From contig CM075942.1 in the NCBI GenBank assembly GCA_038030265.1, positions 68,824,926 to 68,888,925 on the forward strand: a DNA stretch of 64,000 nt. Reading direction: 5' to 3'. How positions within the stretch are numbered: position 1 is the first letter of the stretch; the number at the start of each line of letters is the position of its first letter. The translations under genes and the position numbers were made by a program. The stretch is from Corythucha ciliata (lineage: Eukaryota > Arthropoda > Insecta > Hemiptera > Tingidae). Below, piece by piece: positions 1-10,961 of this stretch. The notes beneath the pieces were generated by a model, which was not told the DNA's origin, searched no databases, and saw only the letters and a program-made list of their open reading frames with translations.

Positions 1-526
1 TTATAACGTCACTGGTTGCATGGGGTAAATTTTACCACGACATCAACTATTGACATATGAACGCAAAAAGCTAACTGAAGAAACCGTTCAAGAGAGTCGA
101 ACTGACCCTTTCAGGTAAGAAGGGTACCCACTCTAAGAATAGAAAGGGGTGGTGAGATGGAAGAAAAAGGGGGGGTTCAAGATAATGGAAAAAACTACAA
201 CTGTAGTACTTTTAGCCACTAAGCGACCAGTGGAGTGTTAAGGCCCGATTTCACCAACTTCTTAAACCAAGATCAACATCTAATCACGATTACAATGTAA
301 ACAATTATATCAGAATTCATATGGGTCGCTATTGGCAACTAATCACGAACAACTTTAAACGAGATCAATTTTGTTGGTGAAAATAGGCCTAAAAAGTTAT
401 AGAACAGACCCTCAGTAGTCATTTAAGTGACAAAATCACCGGTTTTTGTCACAGTGACTGCACAGTCACCGGAGCTAGTTGTCACTGTGACCGACAAAAG
501 CTGTCACGTCACACCTCTAACCTTGA
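1..526. other. Unassigned sequence upstream of Gypsy relic
   Basis: No convincing coding region, RNA gene or LTR is visible. A GTCAC/GTGAC-rich stretch lies at 420-512. The retrotransposon coding sequence downstream starts abruptly at about 527, inside gag, so the 5' LTR and most of gag are absent. Confidence 0.5.
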
Positions 527-530
527 AGGT

Positions 531-1250
531 ATGTCAGACGCAATTTTCCAAACCTTATTCATTGGGGGGCTCTCTGATCTCTCGATACGCGAGAAACTGT
601 TACAGAACAAAGACCTCACCTTGGACCAGGCTATCGAAACGGCTTTGGCCCTGGAAACCGCAAAAAAGGAAAATGTGGAGGAGTTCAAGCCGTCAACCCC
701 GTCCGTTCCCGTTCATAAAATTTCAAGTGATTTTAATACACAGAGTCGTAAAGGTCGTACGAAATCTCGCGAACGCTTGACACCGAAGCGAGTGCAGCGT
801 GACAGGACTAAGTCACCTGGCCCCGCGAAAATCTACAACAGTGATTTCCTGGCTAAATTGGGCATGCAGGACATCTGCCTCTCATGCGGCAAACAGGGGC
901 ACAGGTCAAACAAGTGCACCGTCCGCCATAAGCTCCACTGTACGGCGTGCGACAAAACGGGTCACATCGCTAAAATTTGTGTCCGAAGTAGGAAAACACG
1001 ATTGGCCGTTCAAAACGTCGAGTTCGACGTGTTACAAGTCATTCAGCCGAACGAACACACAGTATTCGATATTTCGGCCGACAAAGGACTCGCTCAGAAA
1101 ATTCAAGTAAGCGTCAAATTAGACGGAATCAGTCAAATATTCGAACTGGATACTGGTGCAGCCGTATCCATTTTATCTTTTCATGATCTTCGTAAGTTAC
1201 GTTGCACCGCACAATTCGACCATGCCCACACGTTCGATTCCGTGTTTACA
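531..1250 (+). pseudogene. gag-pol: Gag C-terminus with two zinc knuckles and protease start
   Basis: This open stretch encodes the end of a Gypsy Gag polyprotein, which packages element RNA into particles. Two CCHC zinc knuckles are visible at about 874-915 (CLSCGKQGHRSNKC) and 937-978 (CTACDKTGHIAKIC). The aspartic protease follows, with its active-site motif ELDTGAAVS near 1144-1170. The protease continues in another frame from about 1250, where a glycine-rich 'LGRIWVRKL' region near 1360-1385 closes the domain. A frame change in the middle of one domain is more likely an inactivating indel than programmed frameshifting, because such shifts normally fall between domains. The N-terminal part of Gag is missing. 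Confidence 0.85.
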
Positions 1251-4189
1251 ATAACCAGTACATCACGCCCAAAGGTTATATTACTGTGCACGCCCGATAC
1301 AAACAAAATGAAGCACAGTCTGTCTTATACATCGTTGACGAGCCTTTGTCCCCTATTTTGGGCCGGATATGGGTGCGGAAACTACGCATTCTGGACTTAG
1401 ACTCGATAGAAACCACAGAACCATCGAATTCGGTTTTTAAAATCGAACTGTCGGATTTAATCAGCAAATACCCAGAGGTTTTCGGCCCAGGTATTGGTAA
1501 AATTCCCGACGCTACCTGCACACTACAGTTGCGTTCTGATGCTACACCCGTTTACGCGCCTGCGCGACCAGTTCCTTATTCGTTACTCTCCAAGGTCGAT
1601 GTGGAATTAGACTTACTCGAAGCGCAAGGGATCATCGAAAAAATCGAATATTGTCAGTGGGGCACCCCGTTGGTTATCGTCCCCAAACCGAACGATACCG
1701 TTCGAATTTGCGCAGATTATAGCGCCACCGTCAATCCACAACTGGTGCCGGCTCGCCATCCTATTACAAAAGTCGAAGATTTATTCAACCGTCTTAATAA
1801 CAGCCACTATTTCTGTGTTTTAGACATTTCAAAGGCGTACCTACACATCGAGTTAGACGAGGAAAGCTCGAAAATCGCCGCGTTATCGACACACCGTGGA
1901 GCGTATCGTACGAAGCGTTTATTTTTCGGACTAGCTACAGCTCCTAGTATTTTCCACTCCGTTATCGAACCGATTGTAAAAGGCTGTCCCGGCGTGATAA
2001 ATTATTTCGACGATTTTGCCGTCCATGGTGCTACGTACGAAGACTGTTACAAGAACGTCATTGGGCTATTAGAACGACTGAAGGTTTTTGGGATCAAACT
2101 AAATGGACAAAAATGCCGATTTTTCGAAAAAGTGCTAAAATATCTTGGACATGTCATTTCAGGCGACGGGCTTAAAAAATATCCATCTAAACTGGCTGCA
2201 GTAGAGAACGCTACGCCGCCGTCGAACACAAAAGAATTAGAATCATTCCTCGGATTCGTGACATACTACACGAAGTTTATTCCGAACGCTTCAACGACTT
2301 TAAAACCGCTGAACGTGTTGAAAGGGAACGCTACGTTTCACTGGACACCAGCCTGCCAGTCTGCCTTCGAAAAGATCAAACAAGAAATGCTCACCGACAG
2401 AGTGTTAGCTACGTATACACCAGGAGTACCTTTAACGCTGGAAACGGATGCCAGTCCTTTCGGTATCGGTGCTGTCTTATCGCAAACCATCAATAACGTT
2501 ACCCGACCTATTACATTCATTTCACGTACACTTACGAAAACGGAACAGCGATACAGTCAAATAGATCGCGAAGCAACCGCCATTTTTTGGGCAACGCGTC
2601 GGCTTTTTCAGTACTTATTTGGTGCTTAATTTACGCTAATTACGGACAGCCAACCACTGAAAACCATATTCGAACCGGACAAAGCTCTTCCGACCGTTAC
2701 AGCGCATCGCTTAACCCGATACGCCATGTGGCTCCGACAATTTAAATACACGATCAAATATCGTCCTGGAAAATTCCACCAGAAAGCTGATTTCTTGTCC
2801 CGGATTCCGACAAAACGAACCGCAGAAGACGACTGCGACGACGAATCGTCCGAATTCTATGAAACTCTGGTCAACCGCGTCGTCGATGATGTTACAGTAA
2901 CACCCGCCATACTTCGGGAGGAAACGAACAAAGATTCCGAATTGGCTAAACTCATAGACGAAATCGCTTCCTCTTCATCAAACCGAGAGTTTTCCCTTCA
3001 CAATGGGGTCATACTCCGTGGAAATCGAGTTGTAATTCCCAACTCATTGCAACCTTATGTTTTACGAGAACTTCATGCCACCCATTGCGGAATCGAAAAA
3101 ATGAAAGCGATTGCTCGTTCCACCGTGTATTGGAAGAACATCGATTAGGACATCGCCAGTCTTGTCAGGTCGTGTGAGGCGTCCTCACTTCAGCAAAAAG
3201 TTGCTCCAAAGGCACCCCACCATCCCTGGGAAGCTGCTACAGAACCCTGGCAACGAATTCATATAGACTTCGCCGAGTTACATGGAAGCTTTTTCGAAGT
3301 ACGTTGACATTATACAATTTCGAACAGCTCCCACGTCTTCAACGACTCTATTTCGGCATTACGACGCCTCTTTGCTCGCCATGGATTGCCATACATCTTG
3401 TTTTCAGACAACGCTTCGATATTTACGTCGCTTGAATTTCAAAATTTCATGGCTTCAAATGGCATACACCATAGAACTTCTGCGCCGAATCATCCGGCGA
3501 CAAACGGACAGGTGGAGCGTACAGTGCAGACATTCAAAAAGAAGCTTAAGTCCATGCTTCACGACAATCCATCGAACATAGACGCCAAACTACAAGAAAT
3601 CATTTTCCAATACCTATCGACGCCTTTGGTTAATGGGAAAACTCCATCGGAATTACATAACGGACGACAAATCCGAACGCGTCTACATCTGTTACGCCCA
3701 ACAGAATTCATCAAACTCATCATCCGAAGCCAGCCAATCCGCGCATTCAGCGTGGGTGACCGTGTGCTCTCTCGGAATTACGCCCGAGGCACCAACTGGT
3801 GTTTGGGCACAGTCTCCGAGAAGTTGGGCTCCATGCATTACCGCATCAAATTGGACAACGGGTATGTTTTGAAACGACATATCGACCAGTTACGCTACTC
3901 GGAATGCCCGATTTCGGCAAAACAGACTTCGACCCGAGAACAATCTCATCCAGAGGGAACAAGGGTTTCCTTCACCTTCCCGATGTCATCACCGGCCAAA
4001 CCGCTGGTTGCATCAGCTACGCCCATACGTAGCCGCCAAACTCGTGAAATGGGCGAGCAGCTTCAAGACAACTTCACAGCGAACGAAACAAGCGATTCCG
4101 GACCGGAGCCGCTTGTCACTGCGTCGCCGCAATCGGCGCTCAGACGATCTGCTAGACCACGAAAACCTGTTACCAGGTTAAATTTGTAG
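1250..4189 (+). pseudogene. pol: Gypsy Pol: RT, RNase H, integrase (broken)
   Basis: Pol copies element RNA into DNA and integrates it. The RT spans about 1440-2290, with the catalytic box as YFDDFAVHG near 2003-2029. RNase H starts at TDASPFGIGAVL (about 2446). An in-frame TAA at 2627 cuts RNase H, and the same frame then resumes. The integrase HHCC region (HATHCGI... near 3075) meets a TAG at 3146. The core carries SDNASIF (second Asp, about 3401) and GQVERT (Glu, about 3508), but the region of the first Asp is damaged by frame changes and apparent loss. The C-terminus (3730-3900) ends in an RHIDQLR GPY/F-like module. It is clearly Ty3/Gypsy and clearly non-functional. Confidence 0.93.
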
Positions 4190-4271
4190 AGTCATTTTTC
4201 TTTCAATTTTTAACTCGTTTTTCAATTTTTATTCAAAGCTTCAAAGCTTAGTTTTTCAAGTGGGGAGGAAC

Positions 4272-4470
4272 TGTTGTGTTCATATTGCTGTCCCCAGCTA
4301 CCAAAAAAGGTTTTAGTTAGTGTTATCATATCGTTCAGAGTAAGACGCTCCTGCTTTTTCTATTCTACTACTTTATAATCGTTTTTTTCATTAAATAAAG
4401 TTTCTTAACATTCGATTCATCAATATGCCGTCGTTTCTAATAAATATAATAGAAACGATGAAATGACAAT
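4272..4470 (+). repeat. Probable 3' LTR of the first Gypsy element
   Basis: The sequence starts TGTTGTGTTC right after a polypurine-like tract and contains AATAAA at 4394-4399, as expected of an LTR. The right border is uncertain. A second TGTTGTGT occurs at about 4471, so the LTR may end just before it or earlier, near 4422. There is no second LTR in the window to compare. Confidence 0.5.
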
Positions 4471-4479
4471 GTTGTGTCT

Positions 4480-4768
4480 CGGCTACGATGGGAAGAGCAA
4501 CCAAAGACAAACCAGTTTTCTCTGGATTCACCCTTGAGAGACATCCCATGAGCGCCCTATCATTTCTTCATTGGTACTCGCCAGCTCACCGTTTCATTTT
4601 AGTACTCAGAGAACGGCACGGGTTCAGCAAAATGGTCGACAACGTTTTTGAATCGGTGTTTTCGAGTTTTCCTGCTCCAACAAATAGCCGACAATGAAAG
4701 TTTCTGTACGGGTGTACTGCGCACCCGCATAACCGTCTAGTTTTCTTGATTCGGTGATGCCAATGGTC
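4480..4768. other. Unassigned spacer
   Basis: A short open frame at 4488-4697 has no recognisable domain and I do not call it a gene. The stretch ends where a hAT-like terminus begins. Confidence 0.4.
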
Positions 4769-6167
4769 AGAGGTGGGCAAAATACTTCGGCAGATAGTGC
4801 GAAAAACACGAAAAATAAATAATTCAAAAATATTAGGTCCTTCAATAGACAAGTTGACAAAATGTAGCAGCGCGAAATGGCGCTGCGCCGCGATGCGCAA
4901 AGAAAAGTAGGCAAGTTGTCACGAAGTATTTAGTACCGAACCGCCGAGCACTGGTGGATCGTGAGCTGAAAAGGAGGTGAGGTCACTGGTGGACCTATAA
5001 TCGGGGCCCGGGGTGGAAATCTTCAAGAGGCCCCTAAAAGTCTCTAACTATACATAAAACCTCTATTGGTAACCTTTAAGGCCTTTTCCTAATTTTAGCC
5101 ATGGCCTTTTCCATATATTGTAGGCAATTTACCGCTATTTCCACAGTCTATCCGCTAAACAGCGCTTATGCCAAGTTTAAACTGCGAATTTCTCCATTTT
5201 AGCCGCGAATGAGTGCTTTTTGTCAACTTTAGCAGCAAATTAGCGCTTTTCGCCGCAAATTAGCAACTGATTAGCGGGGCGATCCCCCCCCCCACCATAA
5301 GACATAAATATGCACTTTTCCCCAAATTTAGCAGCAAAGTAGATTTGGTATCCTGTGAATCAGCGATGTTTCTTCAACTTTCCTCGAGTTGGCGTTTTCC
5401 ACAATTTTAGCTGCAAATTAGCGATTTTTTCTAGCGGTTTACTCAGTATGAGCTGAAAATTACTCAATATTAGCCGTAAAATTCTCGAAATGTTTACAAC
5501 AAATTAGCATTTTTTGTTCACCGTAACCATACACTGCGGAAGAGCGATTTCGTCTCAGTTTTAGCCGCGAATTTTCGAGTTTTTCACTCATAGCCATAAA
5601 TTAGCGCTTTTTCCAAACTTTAGCCTCAATGTCTCCCGAGGAAGCCGCGAATTAACGTATTTCCAATTTTTGACGCAAATTTAAATTTGTCTCAATTTTA
5701 GCCGTAAATTAGCGCTTTTTTGTAATTTTAGCAGTGAAGTAGCTTTTTCTAGCCCGTGTATTAGCGAATTTTGTTCATTTTAGCCACGAATTGGCGTTTT
5801 CCGATATTTTTACTGCAAATCGGCAATTCTTCATTTTTTTTACAGTGAATTAGCACTTTTTGTTTCAATTTAGGCTGAAAATTAACTTTTCTCTTTATTC
5901 TAGCCAGAATAATTACTGGTTTTCTCTATATTAGCCGCAAATTGGCACCGCATTAGTAATGTTTTTCAATTTTGATAATGTACAATAGGGCTTCATCCCA
6001 ATTCTAGCCGTGAATCAGTGTTTTTTCTTTTACTTATAACCATGAATTTGCCGTTTACCTCAATTTTAGCCACAAAGTTGTTGTCAGAAGGCGGAATTAG
6101 AAATTCCAACACACTTTATCCGCGATTATTTTCCTCAATTTTAGCCGTAAATTCGCGTTTTTTTTTG
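4769..6167 (+). mobile_element. Left part of satellite-bearing hAT-like element (copy A1)
   Basis: The left end CAGAGGTGGGCAAAATAC matches the hAT-type terminus CAGGGGTGGGCAAAATAC of the copy at 23717. From 4791 (cagatagtgcg) to about 6160 the sequence is closely similar to 23879-25200, including a non-satellite segment (4791-5060) and the 30-bp satellite. No transposase is present, so it is non-autonomous. The copy stops at about 6167 against the truncated end of the Gypsy element on the minus strand. Short satellite remnants at 10565-10660 suggest it once continued beyond that element. Confidence 0.75.
5050..6167 (+). repeat. Degenerate 30-bp satellite, plus orientation
   Basis: Diverged tandem units follow a 30-bp consensus, roughly TTTTAGCCGCGAATTAGCGC followed by TTTTTCTCAA. 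Exact 30-bp steps can be counted, for example between successive TTTTAGC starts near 5700. The period is ten codons, so ORFs crossing it give spurious ten-residue protein repeats. Confidence 0.9.
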
Positions 6168-6189
6168 GGACATGCGTTGGGGTAGTAAC

Positions 6190-8880
6190 GGATCATATAC
6201 AATGGTTTGATTCCACGAGTAAAAAGAAAATTCCGGTAAATTTGGGAACGGAAAATGCTCGCACGATCAGAGCATAGGATGGAACAATAACCGAAAATAC
6301 TTGAAAAAGGAGTTGTCTAGGACCTTGATTACTTCAGAGGATGTGGCGGAACGAAGAGGGAAAATAAGGGTGAATTTTGAAAAGGTGTCTACTAGGATAA
6401 GAATATACTGGTGGCCAAAACGAGAACGAGGTAAAGGACCTGCTGTATCGATGTAAATTGTTTCAATAGGGTATTTGGGAATAGTAGGCGATAATTCACC
6501 GGCGGGACGGCGTGGCGTTGTATTGGTTTGGCCCGCTGACAGGGGAGACACTGATGAATGGCTTTTGTGACGTATTCGCGGACTTGAGGCCAGTGGAAAA
6601 GCGACTGAATGGATTGAATTGTCTTTGAGATGCCTAGGTGACAGCCAAATTCGCTTTCGTGGAAATATTTGAATATTACCTGGTGCAGTGATGAGGGAAC
6701 GACTACTTTTGGTTTTGATGAGTGGGACGGGGCATGTACTAATTTCTTGTTTTGTATTTTGTAGGGGCCAGTGTGGATTTTGTTCTTGATGTCATTAATA
6801 ATTTGTGAAATGTGAGGATCAGACGTTTGGTGGGACCACAGGTCGGTGAAAATTTCCGGGAAATGTGCCAGGACGAAGAACTGATAGTTTTCTTTTGTTG
6901 TCGGAGCGGAAATGAGGCATAAGGAGAGAGGAGTAGTTTGTTCTACTGGATCGGCCGGTTCGATCGGATTCCTGCTGAGGTAATCGGCGATTGAGTTCAT
7001 TTTGCCTGGGAGGTGATGAGGAGTGTAACGGAAATTCATAAGTTTTAGCATTGTGCGCAGGACACGGGGCTTTGTTTTTGCGTAAGTCGACATAAATGTT
7101 AAAGTGGCGTTGTCCGTGTAGAGGTCAAAATGACGATCCTCTAAGTAAGTTCGAAATTTCAGCATGCCGAATTGGATTGCTAAGAGTTCTTGTTCATACA
7201 CTGAATATCGCGTCTCTCGATCATTGAATTTTTTGCTTGCGTAAGCTATAGGGACGAAGGCTTGATGGTCATCTTATTGAGTGAGGACCGCAGACATGCC
7301 TAATTTCGTTGCATCGGTAAATAGGGCGAATTTTCTATTGAAATCTGGGAGGGACAATATGGGGGGAGTTGTCAATCTTTCGCGAATTTCTTGCCATGCC
7401 ATTTCACAATTTGGGGACCAGTGGAATGGTACTTCTTTCTTTTTCAAATTATTAAGAGGGGCTGAAAGGGTGGCTAGGTCTGGAATAAAACGCGCGAAAA
7501 ACTGAATGGCTCCCAGAAAACTGGAAACCTGTTTGAGGTTGGTAGGTCTGGGGATGTCTAGAAGTGCTTGTATGCGATCATTGGAAATACTAATGTGCCC
7601 ACGTGAAATGACGTGACCTAAGTATGATACTTGGGTCTGGGCTAATTTAATTTTGGAGGGGTTGACCGTTAAATTGGCGGATCGGAGGCGCTGGAGGACC
7701 AAGTGGATATGCTTGATATGTTCCGTTTTTGTTGGGGAGTATATTAAGACGTCGTCTAAATAATTGAATACGAATTTGTACTTGAATTCACCCAAAACTT
7801 AATTCATCAGGGAAGAAAGGAGCTGGCCTCCTGTCGCCAAGCCATAGGGAATGGCGGCATATGAGTAAGTGCCAAATGGCGTTGAAAATGCAGTGAAGCG
7901 TTGGGAGTCTGGGTGAACGGGGATTTGATGGTAAGCTTTACTGAGGTCGAGAATTGAGAAATATCGGGCGTTTTGCAAGTGGAGGAAAGCTTCGTCAATT
8001 GTTGGGAGGGGGTAATCGATGAATTGGATGTTTTTGTTTACTGCCCTGTAGTCGCAAACGAGGCGCCACTTGGGGTGATTTGCATCATCAGATTCCTTTT
8101 TGACGAGAAAACAAGGAGACGCATAAGGGACTTGACATTTTTCTATGATGCCGTTTTGAGGAGTTCATCAATGTGGGTCTGTAAAATTTTCAATTTATCG
8201 GGATTAACATGATAACTCTTGGCAGTTCTGGGCCACTGGGGGTTGGGCTGGAGCTCAATTTTGTAACTAATGAGGTCGGTACGTCCGAGACTGGTCGTGA
8301 GAACGTCGGGATATTGGGTAACGTAATATTGAAGTAGGTCTGGGTCGTTTGGCAAAGTTTCCGGGGTGTGAATGGAATTTAATATGCCAAATTGTGGCTT
8401 GTGGGATAGCCTACGGGTTTCCTGAAGTGGGGTTAAAAATTTGATTTTCTTACGTTTGTTGTATTCGAAATGGCAATAATTACGGGATAAATTCAAAATG
8501 AGCCTGGCCGACCTGAGGAAGTCGGTTCCTAGAATGAGGTCTACACTTAAATTGGGGACAATTAAGAAGGTGTGTTGGAAAGTTTTTCCTGCCATATTAA
8601 AATGTAGAGAAATTTCTTTGGTTATCTGCAGAGAGGATGAGTCTGCAAGTTGGACGTGAAAAGGTTGTCTCAATTTAGCAGGGCACAGAGAGGGAAAATT
8701 GGTGGTTAAAAGGGACGAATTAACGAAACTCCTCGTCGCACCGGAGTCGAGAAGAGTGAGGCATCGGATTTTGTTGTTAATACGAGTGAATACTTTACTT
8801 GAAGCAGAAGGGTTTATGCGACAAAGAATGATGGAAGGGGGGTCTCTGTGTCCTGTGGTCTTAGTTTTTTTGGTTCGTAT
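6190..8880 (-). pseudogene. pol: Gypsy Pol on minus strand: protease to integrase (broken)
   Basis: The protease has LLDSGATRSFV (about 8750) and a downstream LILGTDFL. RT begins near 8250; after a frame change at about 8160 it continues through LDLSKAYHQIPV (about 7940) and the catalytic NYLDDVLIYSP (about 7760). An in-frame stop lies near 7800. RNase H has LFTDATKLGMSAVLTQ (about 7290) and, after a stop near 7275, YTDNATLTFM. The integrase HHCC region (CHLGISKT ... CLPCQRAK) lies near 6640-6530, followed by the core start with the first Asp in YIDTAGPLP. Several indels and stops and the lost C-terminus make it non-functional. Confidence 0.92.
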
Positions 8881-9435
8881 AGCGAACTTTACTACTTTGA
8901 TTTTTTGGGGTCTTTGCCTTATTATTTTGGGACGTTTGTGTGTTATGGGGAGAAGTCGGAACGGTGGTTGGGGGTGTAATTGATCGTGGGCTGTATATTG
9001 GTATTGGATTGGGCTGATTTTGAGTACTGGGGCGAGACTGGAAATATGACAGTTCCTGTCTAGGATGCGAGTACCGTTGTGACTGACGTGAACTGTAAGT
9101 CGGTGAACGTTCCGGGGATGGAGATACATAGGGAGGCGGTCGGTATTCTCTGTCCAAGAGTGAGGGGGATTTGGAGTACTGTTGGTAACTTGGGGGTGAA
9201 TTATTGTGATTTGTTTTCTTGGGTGCATAATTAGAGTATTGGTACGTGGTTGTGTCGTAAGTGGGAGGCCTGATTGCTTTAATAAAATTTGCAAAATTTA
9301 GGCATTTTGAGTCTGTAGCGCCAGGATTTGCTCAGACTGGTTGGAATGAACTTGCTGCATTGCTTTGGTCAATTCGCTAATTGCTTGTAACTCCCGGGAT
9401 TGTTGAGTTATTATCTTCTTTTGGTCATCGTGGGA

Positions 9436-9771
9436 CTAGGTCAGCTTTTTGACTTGCGTGTATATAACGTTCATTGAACGATTGACCTTGAGTATAGGGT
9501 CTTCACAACATGTGTTGACGAACGTTGCCCTACGCTCTTGGTTTAATTTTTTGAAGTTAATTAATGTGATATTAGAATCTTTTTCGCACAACTTTTTTGA
9601 ACAATTTGAGCACACGATAGCGGTGGATAGTGGGAAAGTATTTGAACACTCAGCACATTGAAATTGCTCGGACATTTTCTGTGGAGGGCTTTTTTGCACA
9701 GTGTAATGAAGGAGCAGAGAATGGAGGAATATGAAAAATGTAGATGGGTGGCGGAGTGGGGTTTTGAGCAA
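9436..9771 (-). pseudogene. gag: Small cysteine-rich Gag-like ORF of minus-strand Gypsy
   Basis: An internal ATG starts MSEQFQCAECSNTF, followed by CSNCSKKLC. The two CxxC pairs suggest a zinc-binding fold. It lies just upstream of the proline-rich and protease region of the same element, where Gag is expected. It is short for a full Gag (about 80 residues from that ATG) and I cannot match it to a named domain. Frame breaks between here and 9294 suggest the original protein was longer. Confidence 0.45.
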
Positions 9772-9779
9772 ATAGGTGA

Positions 9780-10560
9780 ATCTTAGTTGGGAACTTCGCG
9801 GGCGGTGTGATGTGCTGACAAATGGATATTAAATAAAAAGGAGAGAAAAGACATTTTTTTTTTAATATTCGCGACGAGGTACGAGGGGTGGGGGGGGGTT
9901 GGCAAGTTAGAGGGATCCAACTAATTTGGAAAAGGAACCGTATGAGGGTTATTTGTTAAACAGGGAGCGATTTATGGAGGATTTAAAATTTCGACTGCGC
10001 CATAATCTGTGACGAACAGACTAAAACTCTTCCGAAATCCCGGAGACGAACCCAAAGGGACCGGGCAAAGGAGGAAATAGGGCCGAAACGGACGTGTTTT
10101 AAACAAATTATTTAATATAATAATCAAAATTTTGAGGGAATTATTACATATACAATTTGGGGGGTCAACAGGGATTTTTATGAAAGATTAAAAGAATAAG
10201 GATAACTTATAAAACTCACCAGACATGAAAGGGTGGTAGGAGACGCTCTCAGTTCGGGAGATCGGAAAAGAATAATTCTCACTTTTTATTTCTCTAAAAA
10301 GGAAGGAAAAAAAGGGGGGAGAAAAAGGAGGAATAAAATTTCTTATATTTCTTGGCCGTCAGCACCTTCTTTTTTGTTGCGTCGTCAACGGGACTTATGA
10401 TCGGGGACCGCCTTCATTCGGTCGCAGGGCATGACCCTTTTAAGGCAGGGTATTTGGGAGACACAGATATCCTTTCGGCGCCTTAAGCTGGACTTCCCGG
10501 CTAACCGAAAGGTCCCGTATTTGTGCTCCCATCACCTCCTTATTTGTGACATGGGTCACA
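9780..10560. other. Non-coding 5' region of minus-strand Gypsy
   Basis: G-rich and A-rich non-coding sequence lies on the 5' side of the minus-strand element and probably includes its leader and LTR. No second copy exists in the window to mark LTR borders. No host gene is visible. Confidence 0.4.
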
Positions 10561-10564
10561 CACG

Positions 10565-10660
10565 TTGGCATTTTTCCTTCAATTTTGGCTATGGATTAGC
10601 GTTTATTGTTAAGTTTTAGCCACGAACAGAAGCTACGCATTTGCGTTTTGTCAATTTTTC
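10565..10660 (+). repeat. Residual 30-bp satellite units
   Basis: A few diverged units (ttttggctatggattagcg, ttttagccacgaac) stand in the same orientation as the array that ends at 6167. They fit the far side of an element split by the Gypsy sequence. Confidence 0.6.
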
Positions 10661-10961
10661 AAGGTTTAGTGAATTTGTCCGAGAAATCCCGCTTGATTAT
10701 TAAATAGGAATCGATTGCTAGTAATCACTTAATAAATTTGTTATTACTTTGTGCAATAGTCAACTATGCGAGGAACTAGTTTCAATGGTGCAAATAACAA
10801 CAATGTTTTCCAAACTGTAATTGTACTTATCACTAAGACTTTAATGTGTCAATATGCCACAAAAAAAGTTTTATTTAATGTGAGAAGAATCAGAAGTAAA
10901 ATTGCTTCCACGGAAAATTGGTCTCAAGTTTCACACACTCCCTTCATTCGTGAAGAAAACC

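Larger units (their letters stand above)
527..4470 (+). mobile_element. 5'-truncated Ty3/Gypsy LTR retrotransposon, inactivated
   Basis: Gag end, protease, reverse transcriptase (RT), RNase H, integrase and a probable 3' LTR follow each other in standard Ty3/Gypsy order. The gag end, with a short run resembling 'SIREKLLQNKDLTLDQAI' and two CCHC knuckles, is typical of the Mag-like clade by recollection of the family. The copy is dead: a frame change lies inside the protease (about 1245-1260), stop codons interrupt RNase H (2627) and the integrase zinc region (3146), and the integrase core has frame changes with lost sequence near 3285-3385. No 5' LTR is present. The 3' end has a purine-rich tract (4258-4271) directly before a TGTTGTG start. 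Confidence 0.93.
6168..10560 (-). mobile_element. Ty3/Gypsy element on minus strand, 3'-truncated
   Basis: Reading leftward, the sequence contains a small cysteine-rich Gag-like ORF (9771-9436), a proline/serine-rich stretch, protease, RT, RNase H, integrase HHCC and the start of the integrase core. Coding similarity stops at about 6170, just after the second-Asp region of the core (SDRASIF then a YYPNA-like motif). The end of the integrase and the 3' LTR are therefore missing. The junction lies directly in the 30-bp satellite. A 5' LTR should lie within 9800-10560, but I could not delimit it or a primer-binding site. It is a different Gypsy lineage from the first element. Confidence 0.88.

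Noticed and set aside
4488..4914. Overlapping ORFs between the Gypsy LTR and the hAT-like element
   Set aside because: Part of this region recurs at 23879-24010 as non-coding element sequence, and no domain is visible.
9780..10560. Attempt to define the 5' LTR and primer-binding site of the minus-strand Gypsy
   Set aside because: No second LTR copy and no clear tRNA-complementary site could be seen, so no LTR borders are given.
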